Assembly (NCBI GenBank): GCA_902801465.1
Contig: CADCIH010000006.1
Span: 69,917-133,916 of the forward strand
Direction of reading: 5' to 3'
Length of the DNA stretch: 64,000 nucleotides
Source of the DNA: an uncultured Bacteroidia bacterium
GTDB taxonomy: Bacteria; Bacteroidota; Bacteroidia; Bacteroidales; F082
The first letter of the stretch is position 1. Every line of letters starts with the position of its first letter. Below are positions 18,503 to 27,775 of this stretch, one piece after another. Both the position numbers and the translations under genes were made by a program. The notes under the pieces are model-generated. The model was not told where the DNA came from, ran no database searches, and worked only from the letters and a program-made list of their open reading frames with translations.

Positions 18503-18588
18503 CGTCAAGCTGCCGGATCTGTTTTTTTTGTTACCTCACTTGGACGTGAATTGTGCAACGTCAACTTGTGTTAAAAAAAGCGTGAGCC
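18503..18588. repeat. 85-bp direct repeat, copy 2 (right of ParE cassette)
   Basis: Same orientation as 17694-17778. Shared blocks include CGTCAAGCTG, GTTACCTC, GTGAATTGTGCAA and AAAAAAAGCGTGAGCC. The remainder of this gene-free stretch (18296-18730) holds only the divergent promoters and AT-rich sequence. Confidence 0.88.
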
Positions 18589-18689
18589 GCTATATCTCTC
18601 CCGTCTTGTCCAAGGCAACAATCCTCCCGTCGATTTCGTGGTGGGAAATAAAGGTGGATTGTGTGAGCTGGAGAAAGAATGACAAATAG

Positions 18690-18722
18690 GTTGCGGTTTT
18701 TTTTAAGAAAGCCGTATCTTTG
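18690..18722 (+). promoter_or_regulatory. Promoter of the histidine kinase gene
   Basis: TTG near 18691 and TATCTTTG ending at 18722, about 21 bp apart, with the ATG 9 bp downstream, implying an almost leaderless mRNA. Confidence 0.7.
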
Positions 18723-18730
18723 CATTCGTT

Positions 18731-20236
18731 ATGAATCTCTACACCAATAAAAAACGCTGGAAATGGATCCTTGCCATCGTGGCACTCCTCATTGTGGGGG
18801 CCTCGCTGTGGTACACCAACAACCTGGTGAAGTCGATCGCCGTGCAGGAGACCAACCAGGTTCAGCTATGGGCCGCCGCCATGGAACAGCACGCCGGCAT
18901 GATGAAATCGACGGAGGAGTTCTTCAACAAAGTCAGCGAACAGGAACAGATGCGTGTCGACCTGCTGGCCTTGGCCTACCGCCAAGTGCTCGACTTCTCC
19001 AGCAATGAGAATACGGGCATCTATCTCGAAATCATCAAGAACAACATCAGCATTCCCTTGGTCATCACTGACGACAGGGGGAATATCATGTTCTCGAACA
19101 ACCTGCCAGAAAACCAAAAGGACAAGAAGGTGTTCGATGCCGAGATGCGCAGCGCCTATTCGAAGTTCGCTCCCATCAAGATCAACCCAGGATACGGGCA
19201 GATACAATGGCTTTATTATAACGAGTCGCTGATATACACGGAGTTGAAGGCGGTACTTGAGGATATGATCAACCATTTCATGGAGGAGATCACCCTGAAC
19301 GCCCTAGGGGTTCCTGTCATCATCACCGACGAGGCCGGCACCGAGATACTGAATTACGGCAATCTCGACTCCACCATGATGCAGAACGCCGATTACGTGG
19401 AGCGTCAGATGGCTTTGATGCGTTCCGAGAACGAGCCGCTTCAGATCGAATTCATGAACACGGGCAAGGCTTACATCTATTATCGTACCACCGACTTGGT
19501 GGAGCAGATGAAGTTTTTCCCCATCATCCAGTTCATCGTCATCGCCCTATATCTGTTGATCGCCTATCTCTTGTTCAGCTGGGCCCGTCGTTCCGAACAA
19601 AACCAGGTGTGGGCAGGCATGGCCAAGGAGACGGCTCATCAGCTGGGCACCCCCATCTCGTCACTCATGGGCTGGGTGGAGCTGTTGAAGATGCAGGAGG
19701 AACCTTTTGCGGGTACCGACGAGATGGAGAAGGACATCGAGCGGTTGCAGATTGTGACAGACCGCTTCTCGAAGATTGGCTCCATCCCTGTGTTGGAGCC
19801 CAACGACATCATCCCTTTGATTCAGGATACCATGGAATACCTGCAGCGTCGGTTCTCCAAGAAATTTGAGTTCGACATCCGCTTGCCAGAAGGTCCTCTC
19901 GTGATTCCGCTGGTGCCTTCGCTGTTCCGCTGGGTGCTCGAGAATCTGACCAAGAACGCTATCGATGCCATGGGCGACAAGGGCAAGATCACCTTGGAGC
20001 TGACCGACGGACAAGATGAGGTGACCATCGACCTGAGCGACACGGGTAAAGGCATCGCCAAGAAGCAGTTCAAACAGGTGTTCGCCCCGGGCTATACCAG
20101 CAAGAAACGCGGCTGGGGCCTGGGATTGTCGCTCTCAAAGCGCATCATCGAGGAATACCACAAAGGCAAGATCTTTGTGAAATCTTCGGTAGTGGGACAG
20201 GGAACGACGTTTAGGATCATACTGAAGAAGGAATGA
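18731..20236 (+). CDS. Membrane sensor histidine kinase
   Basis: 501 residues. A first membrane helix (about 11-28), an extracytoplasmic sensor region of about 230 residues, a second helix (FFPIIQFIVIALYLLIAYLL, about 258-278), then the kinase core. The H-box is ETAHQLGTPISSLMGW with the phosphorylated His near 302; the ATPase domain has NLTKNAIDAM (N box), DLSDTGKGI (G1) and GWGLGLSLSKRI (G2). No response regulator gene is adjacent, so it is an orphan. Its stop codon lies within the first unit of the 20230 heptanucleotide array. Confidence 0.92.
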   Translation: MNLYTNKKRWKWILAIVALLIVGASLWYTNNLVKSIAVQETNQVQLWAAAMEQHAGMMKSTEEFFNKVSEQEQMRVDLLALAYRQVLDFSSNENTGIYLEIIKNNISIPLVITDDRGNIMFSNNLPENQKDKKVFDAEMRSAYSKFAPIKINPGYGQIQWLYYNESLIYTELKAVLEDMINHFMEEITLNALGVPVIITDEAGTEILNYGNLDSTMMQNADYVERQMALMRSENEPLQIEFMNTGKAYIYYRTTDLVEQMKFFPIIQFIVIALYLLIAYLLFSWARRSEQNQVWAGMAKETAHQLGTPISSLMGWVELLKMQEEPFAGTDEMEKDIERLQIVTDRFSKIGSIPVLEPNDIIPLIQDTMEYLQRRFSKKFEFDIRLPEGPLVIPLVPSLFRWVLENLTKNAIDAMGDKGKITLELTDGQDEVTIDLSDTGKGIAKKQFKQVFAPGYTSKKRGWGLGLSLSKRIIEEYHKGKIFVKSSVVGQGTTFRIILKKE

Positions 20237-20384
20237 GGAATGCGGAATGCGGAATGAGGAATGCGGAATGCGGAATGCGGAATGCGGAATGCGGAATGAG
20301 GAATGAGGAATGCGGAATGAGGAATGCGGAATTAGCCTCCGGAGGTAATAATTCCGCATTCCGCATTCTTAATTCTTAATTTTC
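20230..20384. repeat. Heptanucleotide array GGAATGC/GGAATGA (15 units) with inverted tail
   Basis: Fifteen consecutive 7-bp units from 20230 to 20334, then a GC-rich palindrome (GCCTCCGGAGG) and an inverted shorter copy (TTCCGCATTCCGCATTC) passing into TTAATTC units. The first unit supplies the kinase stop codon and the last unit (GGAATTA) supplies the stop of the convergent gene. The long inverted repeat could act as a bidirectional terminator. Confidence 0.92.
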
Positions 20385-21543
20385 CCATCGCTCTCTCTAT
20401 CTCAGCTTGGTGTTTGCCCCTGATGATGACGTGGTGGTTTCCGATGGGATGCTGGAGTAGATAGGGTTTCAGGTTGGCGGCCAAGGTGATCTGCGTGCGG
20501 CAGAAATGGTTGCTGTAGGGTGTCTCCACGGCTTTGGCTTCCATCACGAAATAACGTTCCAGACGTGGGCCGCCCCATTTGAAGATGGTGTAGTCAGTCA
20601 TTGGCAGCACCCCTTGGATGGCCACTCCGATGCCCGACTCAAAATGAGAGCGGATGGTGATGTCGTCGCACATCTTCAGCGGGATGGTGCAATGGGCGAA
20701 CATGGCGGTTTTTTCGGTAAGTTGCGAGGGGTTGGCCATGAAGGCTTCCGCGCCGCAGAGGCGTTTCACCAACAACATGCTCATCAAGGTCTGCATGTCG
20801 CCTTCGCAACCGGCCACGATGCCTTCGTCGTTGAGCAGGGCCAAAGCCAAACAGCTGGTGGTACCGCAGGTCTTCACGATGTCGAAACAGCGGATGGTCA
20901 TGGCGTCGAGGCGTTCCTCTTGGCAGATCTTTTTGATGGCGAGATAAGCCTTGGCCGCTTCCAGCATGTCGGCCGACGAAGGCTCAACGGTGCCTTTGGA
21001 GCGTCTCACGATGTTCTCGGACACCTTCACCGCCTCGTCTTTGGGTACGGCCTTGATGCCGTCGATTAATTGTTGCAGGTCGATGTCGAGGGTCTCCACC
21101 CCGAAGTGTTCCAGCAGGTAGTCGCGGTCCACGCCGCTGGCGATGAGCCAGTCGGAGGGCTGGCCGAACAACCCGATACGTAATCCTTTCAGGGGCGGTG
21201 TGCACACCGCCCCTGAAAGGGATGCCATGATTTCATCATTCGTTCCGTGAACGATTTTACCTTCCACACCTTGACCTTCAAGCCAAGTGAGGATCTCCAA
21301 GGCTGCTGCCAACGAGTTGTTTCTTCCATCAGCGATTAATGTCACTGGACCGTTACCGCTGAACTGGGTCTTAAACAGATTTTCCACTCCGCCAGTGGCA
21401 ATCATCACCACATCCGGCATTTCCTTGCCGTTAATGGTAATCTCGGCTTGGCATTCATGCTTCAGCCTGTCCAACAGTTCATGGTATTCAGTCCAGACAA
21501 AATCGTCGTTCTGAAATGAGGAGCGAAGGATGTTAACTTTCAT
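20332..21543 (-). CDS. L-fucose/L-arabinose isomerase-family protein
   Basis: 403 residues with a FucI/AraA-like layout: an N-terminal Rossmann-like half (VVMIATGGVENLF, LRIGLFGQPSDWLIASGVD) and a C-terminal half with ALALLNDEGIVAGCEGDMQT and LMSMLLVKRL, the segments that bring Glu and Asp to the metal site. It would interconvert a ketose and an aldose; fucose is suggested by the GH29 gene 8 kb away, but neither substrate nor catalysis is proven. Shortened relatives of unknown substrate exist. The last residues (about NAECGIITSGG) are encoded by the 7-bp repeat. Confidence 0.75.
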   Translation of the reverse strand: MKVNILRSSFQNDDFVWTEYHELLDRLKHECQAEITINGKEMPDVVMIATGGVENLFKTQFSGNGPVTLIADGRNNSLAAALEILTWLEGQGVEGKIVHGTNDEIMASLSGAVCTPPLKGLRIGLFGQPSDWLIASGVDRDYLLEHFGVETLDIDLQQLIDGIKAVPKDEAVKVSENIVRRSKGTVEPSSADMLEAAKAYLAIKKICQEERLDAMTIRCFDIVKTCGTTSCLALALLNDEGIVAGCEGDMQTLMSMLLVKRLCGAEAFMANPSQLTEKTAMFAHCTIPLKMCDDITIRSHFESGIGVAIQGVLPMTDYTIFKWGGPRLERYFVMEAKAVETPYSNHFCRTQITLAANLKPYLLQHPIGNHHVIIRGKHQAEIERAMGKLRIKNAECGIITSGG

Positions 21544-21547
21544 GGGA

Positions 21548-23383
21548 TTAATGTTTAACTACAAAGCGTGTGGTGATGCCGTTGTTGGTTTTGATGAAGT
21601 AAACGCCGTTTTCATATTTGGCGGTGTTGATGGTCAGTACATTGCCTTCAGTAACAAAGTTTTCCACCTTTTGGCCAAGAGCATTGAACACGCTGACAGT
21701 GCCAATATTTATACCTGTGAGGGTCACGCTCTCATTAGCGGGGTTCGGGAAAAGGGTGATGGAAGCTGTGTTTTCCTCAACTGACTCAGGTGCGTTCACC
21801 ATGGCGACGAAACTGGCGTCGGGCAGGTTGCTCGATATGGTGATCACATCTGGTATTGTTTCCTTCGCAATTTCATCGAGATAGAGACCCAATTCAATGG
21901 ATTCCCCTTGTGGAATGGTGAACTCAAATGGCTCGTTGCTCCCATACATCGTTTGTCCATCTAAAGTAAACAGCAATCCGTATTCGTCTCGTACACTGGT
22001 GACATTGGCTTCTTCCGAAGTATTGTTGAAGACGGTGATCCATGCAACTTCAAGGGGATCCACGTTGATGGCATTCATGTTGAACGTGAGCGTTTCGTCA
22101 TAGCATGTATACTGCTCATATCCTTGGTCTTCCATGGCATCAATGATATATTGGAGGGTGGGTGGGTAGATGTCGCGCACGGCGAAAGTGTGGTCGGGAC
22201 GGATGAGCATGAGGGTGGGGTAGAGTCCCACGGGAATGGCTTGTGCGATGTCGTTGCCTCCGCCATCGCGGCTGATGGTGGGATACTGTACCTTGAACAG
22301 TTCAATCCAAGTTTGGCATTCATCATCATGGCCATTGGGCGAGATTTCCATGAAGAACACGTCGTGTTCGTTGCAGCCGTATTGATGGTAGGCCTCCACC
22401 ACGTCGTTCATGATGTCCTCGCTGAACGGGTCTCCATAAAGGAAGAAATTGATCAAAACAGCCTGACCGTTGTCGAGGATGCTGTAAAGGTTGATTTCGT
22501 TGCCATCGATGTCGGTGCCGGTGAAGTCGGGCATGATGTCGTCGCCGCCGCCATTGGTGGTGATGACGGACTCTTGGGCGACTTCGCCAAAGTTGCCGTC
22601 GGGGTCGACAGGAGCTGCGCAAACAAGGTGCTCTGTGTTGGGTTCCAGGCCCATGAATGTTTGTGTGATTTCGTCTTCGGCGGGCATGCCGTATTGTTGT
22701 GTCACCTGGGCAAGGTCAAGGCCGGTGGAGCTCAACCAACCTTCGACTTCGGCAGCCGTAGCCACCAGATAGTAGTAGGTGGCGCAATCTTCATTGGGAG
22801 TGAAGGTGGCGGTGATTTCAGTCTCCTGCACTTGGTCGATGGTGATGCTCACCTGGGCGTCGTAAGAGGCATTGCAGTCGTGGGGCTGAAGCCCTTGGTT
22901 GGTCAGGGCGGTGACGACAGACTGGGCGTTGTTGATGGGCCATAGGTCTTGGATGACGATGGAACGGTCAGGGGCGATGAGGATGACTGTGGGGAAAGCG
23001 TTAATGTGGTATTGGCTGCTGATGCTTGAGCCACCGGCAGGACCGCTGATGGTCGGGTATTCGACGCCATAGTTGTTGACCCAGTTCTGGCAAGCGGCAT
23101 CGGAGTCTCTGTCGGAGATCTCTATATAAAACACATCGTGCATGTTGCATCCCATGGTGTAGTAGGATTCAACGACCTTAGGAGTGGCCTGCTGGCAGGG
23201 GCCGCAGTTGACGAAGAAGAAGTCGAGGAGCACGTATTGTCCCCCATCGAGGATGTCGAACAGATGCACTTCGGTGCCGTGGACATCCGTGGCCGTGAAG
23301 TCAACAGCCGTAGTAAGAGGACATTGCGCCTTCAGCCCCCATCCCAAAGCCATCATAATGATAATGAGTAATAGTTTTTTCAT
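21548..23383 (-). CDS. Secreted double thioredoxin-like protein with T9SS sorting domain
   Basis: 611 residues. Signal peptide MKKLLLIIIMMALGWGLKAQ; thioredoxin-like domain 1 with FFVNCGPCQQATPK (CxxC); a Fn3-like linker region (about 175-285); thioredoxin-like domain 2 where the active site is replaced by LYGDPFSED, so it lacks both cysteines; a middle beta domain; and a C-terminal type A sorting domain (ITLFPNPANESVTL, GVYFIKTNNGITTRFVVK). It is likely exported to the cell surface. Domain 1 may be an oxidoreductase, while domain 2 is probably only structural or binding. Confidence 0.88.
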   Translation of the reverse strand: MKKLLLIIIMMALGWGLKAQCPLTTAVDFTATDVHGTEVHLFDILDGGQYVLLDFFFVNCGPCQQATPKVVESYYTMGCNMHDVFYIEISDRDSDAACQNWVNNYGVEYPTISGPAGGSSISSQYHINAFPTVILIAPDRSIVIQDLWPINNAQSVVTALTNQGLQPHDCNASYDAQVSITIDQVQETEITATFTPNEDCATYYYLVATAAEVEGWLSSTGLDLAQVTQQYGMPAEDEITQTFMGLEPNTEHLVCAAPVDPDGNFGEVAQESVITTNGGGDDIMPDFTGTDIDGNEINLYSILDNGQAVLINFFLYGDPFSEDIMNDVVEAYHQYGCNEHDVFFMEISPNGHDDECQTWIELFKVQYPTISRDGGGNDIAQAIPVGLYPTLMLIRPDHTFAVRDIYPPTLQYIIDAMEDQGYEQYTCYDETLTFNMNAINVDPLEVAWITVFNNTSEEANVTSVRDEYGLLFTLDGQTMYGSNEPFEFTIPQGESIELGLYLDEIAKETIPDVITISSNLPDASFVAMVNAPESVEENTASITLFPNPANESVTLTGINIGTVSVFNALGQKVENFVTEGNVLTINTAKYENGVYFIKTNNGITTRFVVKH

Positions 23384-23446
23384 AACAATAATATTGATTA
23401 AATTAATTAAATTGAATTGAATAATTATATATAATATCTCTAAATT

Positions 23447-23481
23447 TCTAATTCCTAATTCTTAATTCTTAATTCCTAATT
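23447..23481. repeat. Heptanucleotide repeat (CTTAATT/CCTAATT), five units
   Basis: Five 7-bp units occupy the end of the spacer before lptD and contain the lptD stop codon (23476-23478). The family is the same as at 866. Confidence 0.88.
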
Positions 23482-26109
23482 GTCCCTATAGTCTTTCTTC
23501 TTGGTCAATTTCAGATCTTGAAGCGCCTGCGCTTTCACGTTGATGGTGAAGTTCCAGCTCTTGTAGTTGCCGATGGGGATCCAGTTGAAGCGCATCTCCC
23601 AGCAGTGGAGGTCGCGGTACACGTTGATTGAGGTGTAGGAGAGTCCGTGGTTGGTGAAGTCCCATCCTGTGGAGAAGCCCACCTTCCATTTGGGAGAGAA
23701 GCTCACGTCGCCGTTCACTGTCAGGGTCTGCACCACTTGGTTGGTCTTGATTCCCATGAAGTTGGCGTATTTTATATTGGTGGTGTGGCGGAGGTTGTAG
23801 CTCAGCGTCATCGACCAAGGGGTCTCCCAGTCGATATACGCTTTTGGGTTGCCCAGGATGTCGTCAAGCTCGCCATCGGTGACGAACTCCGAGCCCGTGG
23901 CCCTTCTCTGTATCTCCGAATCGAAATCATTCTGTTCTCCGTTTTCCGTTTTACCTCCCGTTCGGTCGGTGAGCCCTTCGGGGTTCCACTTCTTGAGGTC
24001 ATTCTGGCTAAACGACCAGCTGAGACTGAAGTTCCAAGCGGAGTTGTTCTTGTGGAACAGCCTGTGGTTTTCGATCAACTCGAAATGGTTGGTGCTATTG
24101 CCGAGAGAGTCGACGGTGTAAGGGTTCCACACGCTGGAATAGGTCACCTTCAGCTTCTTGAACAGCGTGGTACGGGCGCTCACCGACATGTAAGAGAAGT
24201 TGAGCGAGTCCTTGGTAAGGTCGTAGTTGCCCGAAAAGCTCAACGACTCCAGCAGGGTCACATTCTTCGTACCGGTGATGGTGTCGGACTTCGATGGGAT
24301 CTTCATGTCCAAGGTGTTGTTGAAGTTGTAGGTGATCAGTCCCGAGTTGTTTTGTGAAGGGGTGCCGTACAAAGCGCCCTGAAACATGTTATAGGTCTGG
24401 ATTTCTCCGTTCCGGTCGACATAGCTATTGTAAACCTTCCATTTGGGGTCGCTGAAGTCGGGTCGGTAGGAGAAGCCGATGGTTGGGGTGAACACGTGCC
24501 TCACTGCCCTGATGGGCCCTTTGCTGAAGCGTACCATGCCATACAGTTTGGTGGTGATGTTGCTCGAGAGGTTGAAGTCGATGAGGTTGTAGAAGCCCCG
24601 CAGCGTGTCGGCATGCATCATGTTGTCGGCCTCCGACCAGTATTGCTCGGTCCGGCTGAAGTACATATAGTCGTTGAAGGTGGCCGAGTTGGTCCAGGTG
24701 AAATGCTTGAAAAGCTTGATGGGCAGGTTCACTGGGATGGTGTGTTTGATGCCGTTTTGGGTGTAACGCTGAAGGTTGTTGAACCAACCTCCCAGGTTCT
24801 CTTGCCAGCCAGTGGGGAACAGAAGTGTATCGATGCCAGAGACGTAGTTTTTGGCATTCATCGAGTAGCTCAGGTTGAGGTTGGAGATTTGCTTGTTGAG
24901 GGCTTTCCAGCCTGTGGTCTTGGTCTTCAGCTTTTGGAAAGGATAGAAGCGGTTGACGGTGACGGTCATCTCGGGGAGCGACACGGTGACTTGTTTGGTG
25001 ATGGTGTTTTGGCTATGGCTGGCATTGAGGGTGAGATACACCTTGCCACCGAAGTTGGTCTGGTAGGCGATACTGCTCTTGAAGGTGTTGCTCAGGTATT
25101 CGTTGGAGGTGGTGGCGTTGTACTTGTTGAAGTTGGAGCTGATGATGTTGACGTCGGCGGAGAAGTTGTGTCGTGGATGGGCCTTGGGGTCTTGCTTGTG
25201 GGTCCATTTGATTTTGAAGTCGGTGCTTTTGCTGTAGTCTGCCGCGCCCTCGTCGCCTATTTTGTTGACGGCGAAGCCGAGGGCCAGCGAGCCGTTGTGT
25301 TTGTACCGTTGGTTGTACCGGAAGGTGGGTTTGAGGGCCCAGCTACCACGTGTGTAGATGTCGCCCAGCAGCTGGAAGTCGTAGTGTTCGCTGAGGGCCC
25401 AGTAATAGCCGCCGTTCTCGAGGTAGAAGCCTCGGTTGGCCGACTCGCCGTAGGTGGGGATGATGATGCCCGACTTCTGGCCTTTGGTGTTGGGAAACAT
25501 CGCGAAGGGGAGGCCTAGGGGCAGGGGTATGTCTTGGATGGTCAGATACACGGGTCCCGTCACGATCATGTCATCAGGGATGACTTTGGCTTTGTTGAAC
25601 CTGAACTGGAAGTGGGGGTGTTCCTTGTTGTTGCAGGTGGTGAAGCCGCCCGACTGGATGTTGATGGTGTTGTCGCCCATCCGCTTGATCTTGTCGCCAT
25701 GGATATAGCCTCCGCTCTCTTCGGTCCACACCTTGCGGATGATGCCTTTCTTGGTTTGGAAGTTGTACGACATCTCCTGGGCGTCGAACTTGGTGTCGCC
25801 TTGGGTGAACTTGGGCGTGCCTTGCAGCTTGCCGAGGCTGTCGGGGAGTCCCTTGGCGGTGACCACGTTGGTGTTCAAGTCGAACTCCAGGTAGTTGGCC
25901 TCCAGGGTGATGTCTTCGTATTTCACGACGGCCTCGCCGTAATAGTAGATGATCTTCGACTTCATGTCCTGCACCACCGAGTCGACGGCGGTGCGGATCA
26001 CCTGGGCCTCGAAAGTGTTCTGTCCAACAGCGATTTTGTTGAAAATCAGGATCAACGACAAAAAAAATGCCGTTATCAAAGAATATTTATATGCCGATTT
26101 GCGTTCCAA
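23476..26109 (-). CDS. lptD: LptD-like LPS-assembly outer-membrane protein
   Basis: 877 residues. Signal-like N terminus (YSLITAFFLSLILIFNKIAVGQ), an OstA/LptA-like N-terminal domain (YYYGEAVVKYEDITLEANYLEFD, written here as two adjoining pieces: YYYGEAVVKYED and ITLEANYLEFD), then a large barrel with PLPLGLPFAMFPN, the LptD-type segment, and many strands up to the C terminus. It inserts LPS in the outer leaflet. The start is TTG at 26109; no ATG gives the signal peptide. A 7-bp repeat inserts GGKTENGEQ near residue 720. The gene is divergent from the SPOR amidase with overlapping promoter regions. Confidence 0.88.
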   Translation of the reverse strand: MERKSAYKYSLITAFFLSLILIFNKIAVGQNTFEAQVIRTAVDSVVQDMKSKIIYYYGEAVVKYEDITLEANYLEFDLNTNVVTAKGLPDSLGKLQGTPKFTQGDTKFDAQEMSYNFQTKKGIIRKVWTEESGGYIHGDKIKRMGDNTINIQSGGFTTCNNKEHPHFQFRFNKAKVIPDDMIVTGPVYLTIQDIPLPLGLPFAMFPNTKGQKSGIIIPTYGESANRGFYLENGGYYWALSEHYDFQLLGDIYTRGSWALKPTFRYNQRYKHNGSLALGFAVNKIGDEGAADYSKSTDFKIKWTHKQDPKAHPRHNFSADVNIISSNFNKYNATTSNEYLSNTFKSSIAYQTNFGGKVYLTLNASHSQNTITKQVTVSLPEMTVTVNRFYPFQKLKTKTTGWKALNKQISNLNLSYSMNAKNYVSGIDTLLFPTGWQENLGGWFNNLQRYTQNGIKHTIPVNLPIKLFKHFTWTNSATFNDYMYFSRTEQYWSEADNMMHADTLRGFYNLIDFNLSSNITTKLYGMVRFSKGPIRAVRHVFTPTIGFSYRPDFSDPKWKVYNSYVDRNGEIQTYNMFQGALYGTPSQNNSGLITYNFNNTLDMKIPSKSDTITGTKNVTLLESLSFSGNYDLTKDSLNFSYMSVSARTTLFKKLKVTYSSVWNPYTVDSLGNSTNHFELIENHRLFHKNNSAWNFSLSWSFSQNDLKKWNPEGLTDRTGGKTENGEQNDFDSEIQRRATGSEFVTDGELDDILGNPKAYIDWETPWSMTLSYNLRHTTNIKYANFMGIKTNQVVQTLTVNGDVSFSPKWKVGFSTGWDFTNHGLSYTSINVYRDLHCWEMRFNWIPIGNYKSWNFTINVKAQALQDLKLTKKKDYRDN
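23933..23954. repeat. Intragenic heptanucleotide repeat in lptD
   Basis: In mRNA sense, three units of the AAAACGGAAAACGGAGAAC type encode KTENGE in frame within the barrel region. Confidence 0.85.
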
Positions 26110-26124
26110 CTGTTAAAAAACGAT

Positions 26125-26132
26125 TATTTTTG
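26125..26132 (+). promoter_or_regulatory. -7 element of the amidase gene
   Basis: TATTTTTG, an exact TAnnTTTG. A GTG in-frame start at 26132 overlaps it and is therefore unlikely; the ATG at 26150 follows. Confidence 0.65.
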
Positions 26133-26149
26133 TGCCAAAATTAAGAAAA

Positions 26150-27355
26150 ATGGCTATGAATCAACGAAACAATTTAAAATTTGGTATTCTTTTGATGGCT
26201 TTTCTTTTCCCGATGATGCTTTTTGCCCAGCGTGGGGAGAAGATCAGCACGGTGGTCATCGACCCCGGCCATGGCGGTCGCGACAGCGGCACCTTGGGTG
26301 CCATCAGCAAGGAGAAGGACATCAACCTGACTGTGGCGTTGCTGGTGGGCGACTACATCAAGAAGAACTGCCCCGACGTTAACGTGGTCTTTACCCGTGA
26401 GCGCGACGTGTTCGTCGATCTGGACGAGCGTGCCAACATCGCCAACCGCAACAACGCCGACGTGTTTATCTCCATCCACTGCAACTCCACCGAGAGCAAG
26501 GCCGCCTCGGCGGTGGGTGCCGAGACCTACGTCTTGGGTGAGCATAAAAACGCCGCCAACCTCGCCGTGGCTAAGAAAGAGAACGCCTCCATCCTCTACG
26601 AGGAGGACGCCGATGAGAAATACGGCAACTTCGACCTGAACAGCCCCGAGGCCTATATCGCCCTCTCGCTGTTCCAGAAGGAATACCTCAACCAGAGCAT
26701 CCAGCTGGCAGCCAACATACAGGAACAGTTTACGAAACGTGTGGGTCGCAAGGACCGTGGCGTGCAGCAGGCAGGGTTCCTCGTGTTGTGGAAGACCGCC
26801 ATGCCGAGCGTCCTCATCGAGCTGGGCTTCATCAGCAATGCCGCCGAAGAGCGTTTCCTGGCCTCGGAAGACGGGCAGACCTATATGGCTTCGGCCATCT
26901 ATAGGGCGTTTCGTGACTTTAAGACAAGCTATGAAGGCGAAAACCAAACGGTTAAGGTGGAGACTCCTGTAGAAATCAAAGTTGAGAAACCCGCTGAGAC
27001 CAAGGTGGAAACGCCTGAAGTGACCAAGGTGGAAACTCCCGTTGAGACCCCCGTTGAGACCAAGGTGGTGACAGTGGAAACTACGCCCAAGGTCTCTTTC
27101 AAGGTCCAGTTCGCCACACGCGACACCCAGGTGCCTGTCAACCACAAAGACTTCGCCAAGGTCCCCGAGGTGGATGTGTATTTCTACAACGGGGCCTACC
27201 GTTATACCTCGGGCGACTTCCGTAACAAGCAAGGGGCAGTCGACCGTCAGGCCGAACTCCGCAAGCAGGGATTCGGCGACGCCTTCGTGGTGGCTTTCAT
27301 CAACGGTGAGAGAGCCACGATCAAGGAAGCCGAGAATGCCTTGAAAGGTTTATAA
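26150..27355 (+). CDS. N-acetylmuramoyl-L-alanine amidase with SPOR domain
   Basis: 401 residues from the ATG at 26150. Signal peptide ending LFAQ, then an Amidase_3 domain: VVIDPGHGGRDSGT (zinc His), DVFISIHCNS (second His), VLIELGFISNAAEE with the catalytic Glu. A low-complexity linker of VETPVE-type repeats (about residues 265-310) is followed by a C-terminal SPOR domain (FKVQFATRDTQVPVN through FGDAFVVAFINGERATI) that binds denuded glycan at division sites. It cleaves cross-links during cell separation. The alternative start Met3 is also possible. Confidence 0.93.
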   Translation: MAMNQRNNLKFGILLMAFLFPMMLFAQRGEKISTVVIDPGHGGRDSGTLGAISKEKDINLTVALLVGDYIKKNCPDVNVVFTRERDVFVDLDERANIANRNNADVFISIHCNSTESKAASAVGAETYVLGEHKNAANLAVAKKENASILYEEDADEKYGNFDLNSPEAYIALSLFQKEYLNQSIQLAANIQEQFTKRVGRKDRGVQQAGFLVLWKTAMPSVLIELGFISNAAEERFLASEDGQTYMASAIYRAFRDFKTSYEGENQTVKVETPVEIKVEKPAETKVETPEVTKVETPVETPVETKVVTVETTPKVSFKVQFATRDTQVPVNHKDFAKVPEVDVYFYNGAYRYTSGDFRNKQGAVDRQAELRKQGFGDAFVVAFINGERATIKEAENALKGL

Positions 27356-27724
27356 GGCGGCGATCATCTCAATTTCGACCAAAGCCTTCTTGGGCAGCTC
27401 CTTCACGGCGAAAGCGGCACGTGCGGGGCAGTCACCCTTGAAATACTTCCCGTAGACGGCGTTCATGTCGCCGAAATAGCTCATGTCGGCCAACAGGCAA
27501 GTCGACTTCACCACGTTGTCGAAGGTGCAGCCAGCCTCGTTGAGGATGGCCTCGAGGTTCTTCATGCACTGCTCGGCCTGAGCGGTGATGCCTTCAGGCA
27601 TGACACCCGTGGCAGGGTCGATGGGAAGTTGACCGGAGATGAACAGCATGCCGTTGGCGGCGATGGCTTGGCTGTAAGGGCCGATGGCGCCCGGAGCCTT
27701 GGTGGTAGCGATGGCTTTTTTCAT
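27350..27724 (-). CDS. ridA: RidA family enamine/imine deaminase
   Basis: 124 residues from ATG 27724 (MKKAIATT). The family hallmarks GAIGPYSQAI, LFISGQLP, and the catalytic Arg in CPARAAFAVKELPKKALVEIE are present. It hydrolyses reactive enamines such as 2-aminoacrylate. A start 12 residues earlier would run over the -7 element at 27758-27765. The 3' end overlaps the amidase by 6 bp. Confidence 0.93.
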   Translation of the reverse strand: MKKAIATTKAPGAIGPYSQAIAANGMLFISGQLPIDPATGVMPEGITAQAEQCMKNLEAILNEAGCTFDNVVKSTCLLADMSYFGDMNAVYGKYFKGDCPARAAFAVKELPKKALVEIEMIAAL

Positions 27725-27757
27725 GGTAAGCGTTTTTTGTTGATATCTTTCTGTGTG

Positions 27758-27765
27758 CAAAAATA
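27758..27765 (-). promoter_or_regulatory. -7 element of ridA
   Basis: TATTTTTG on the minus strand, exact TAnnTTTG, 33 bp before the ridA ATG. It is close to the divergent -7 at 27776, so the two promoters overlap. Confidence 0.65.
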
Positions 27766-27775
27766 CAAAAAAAAG

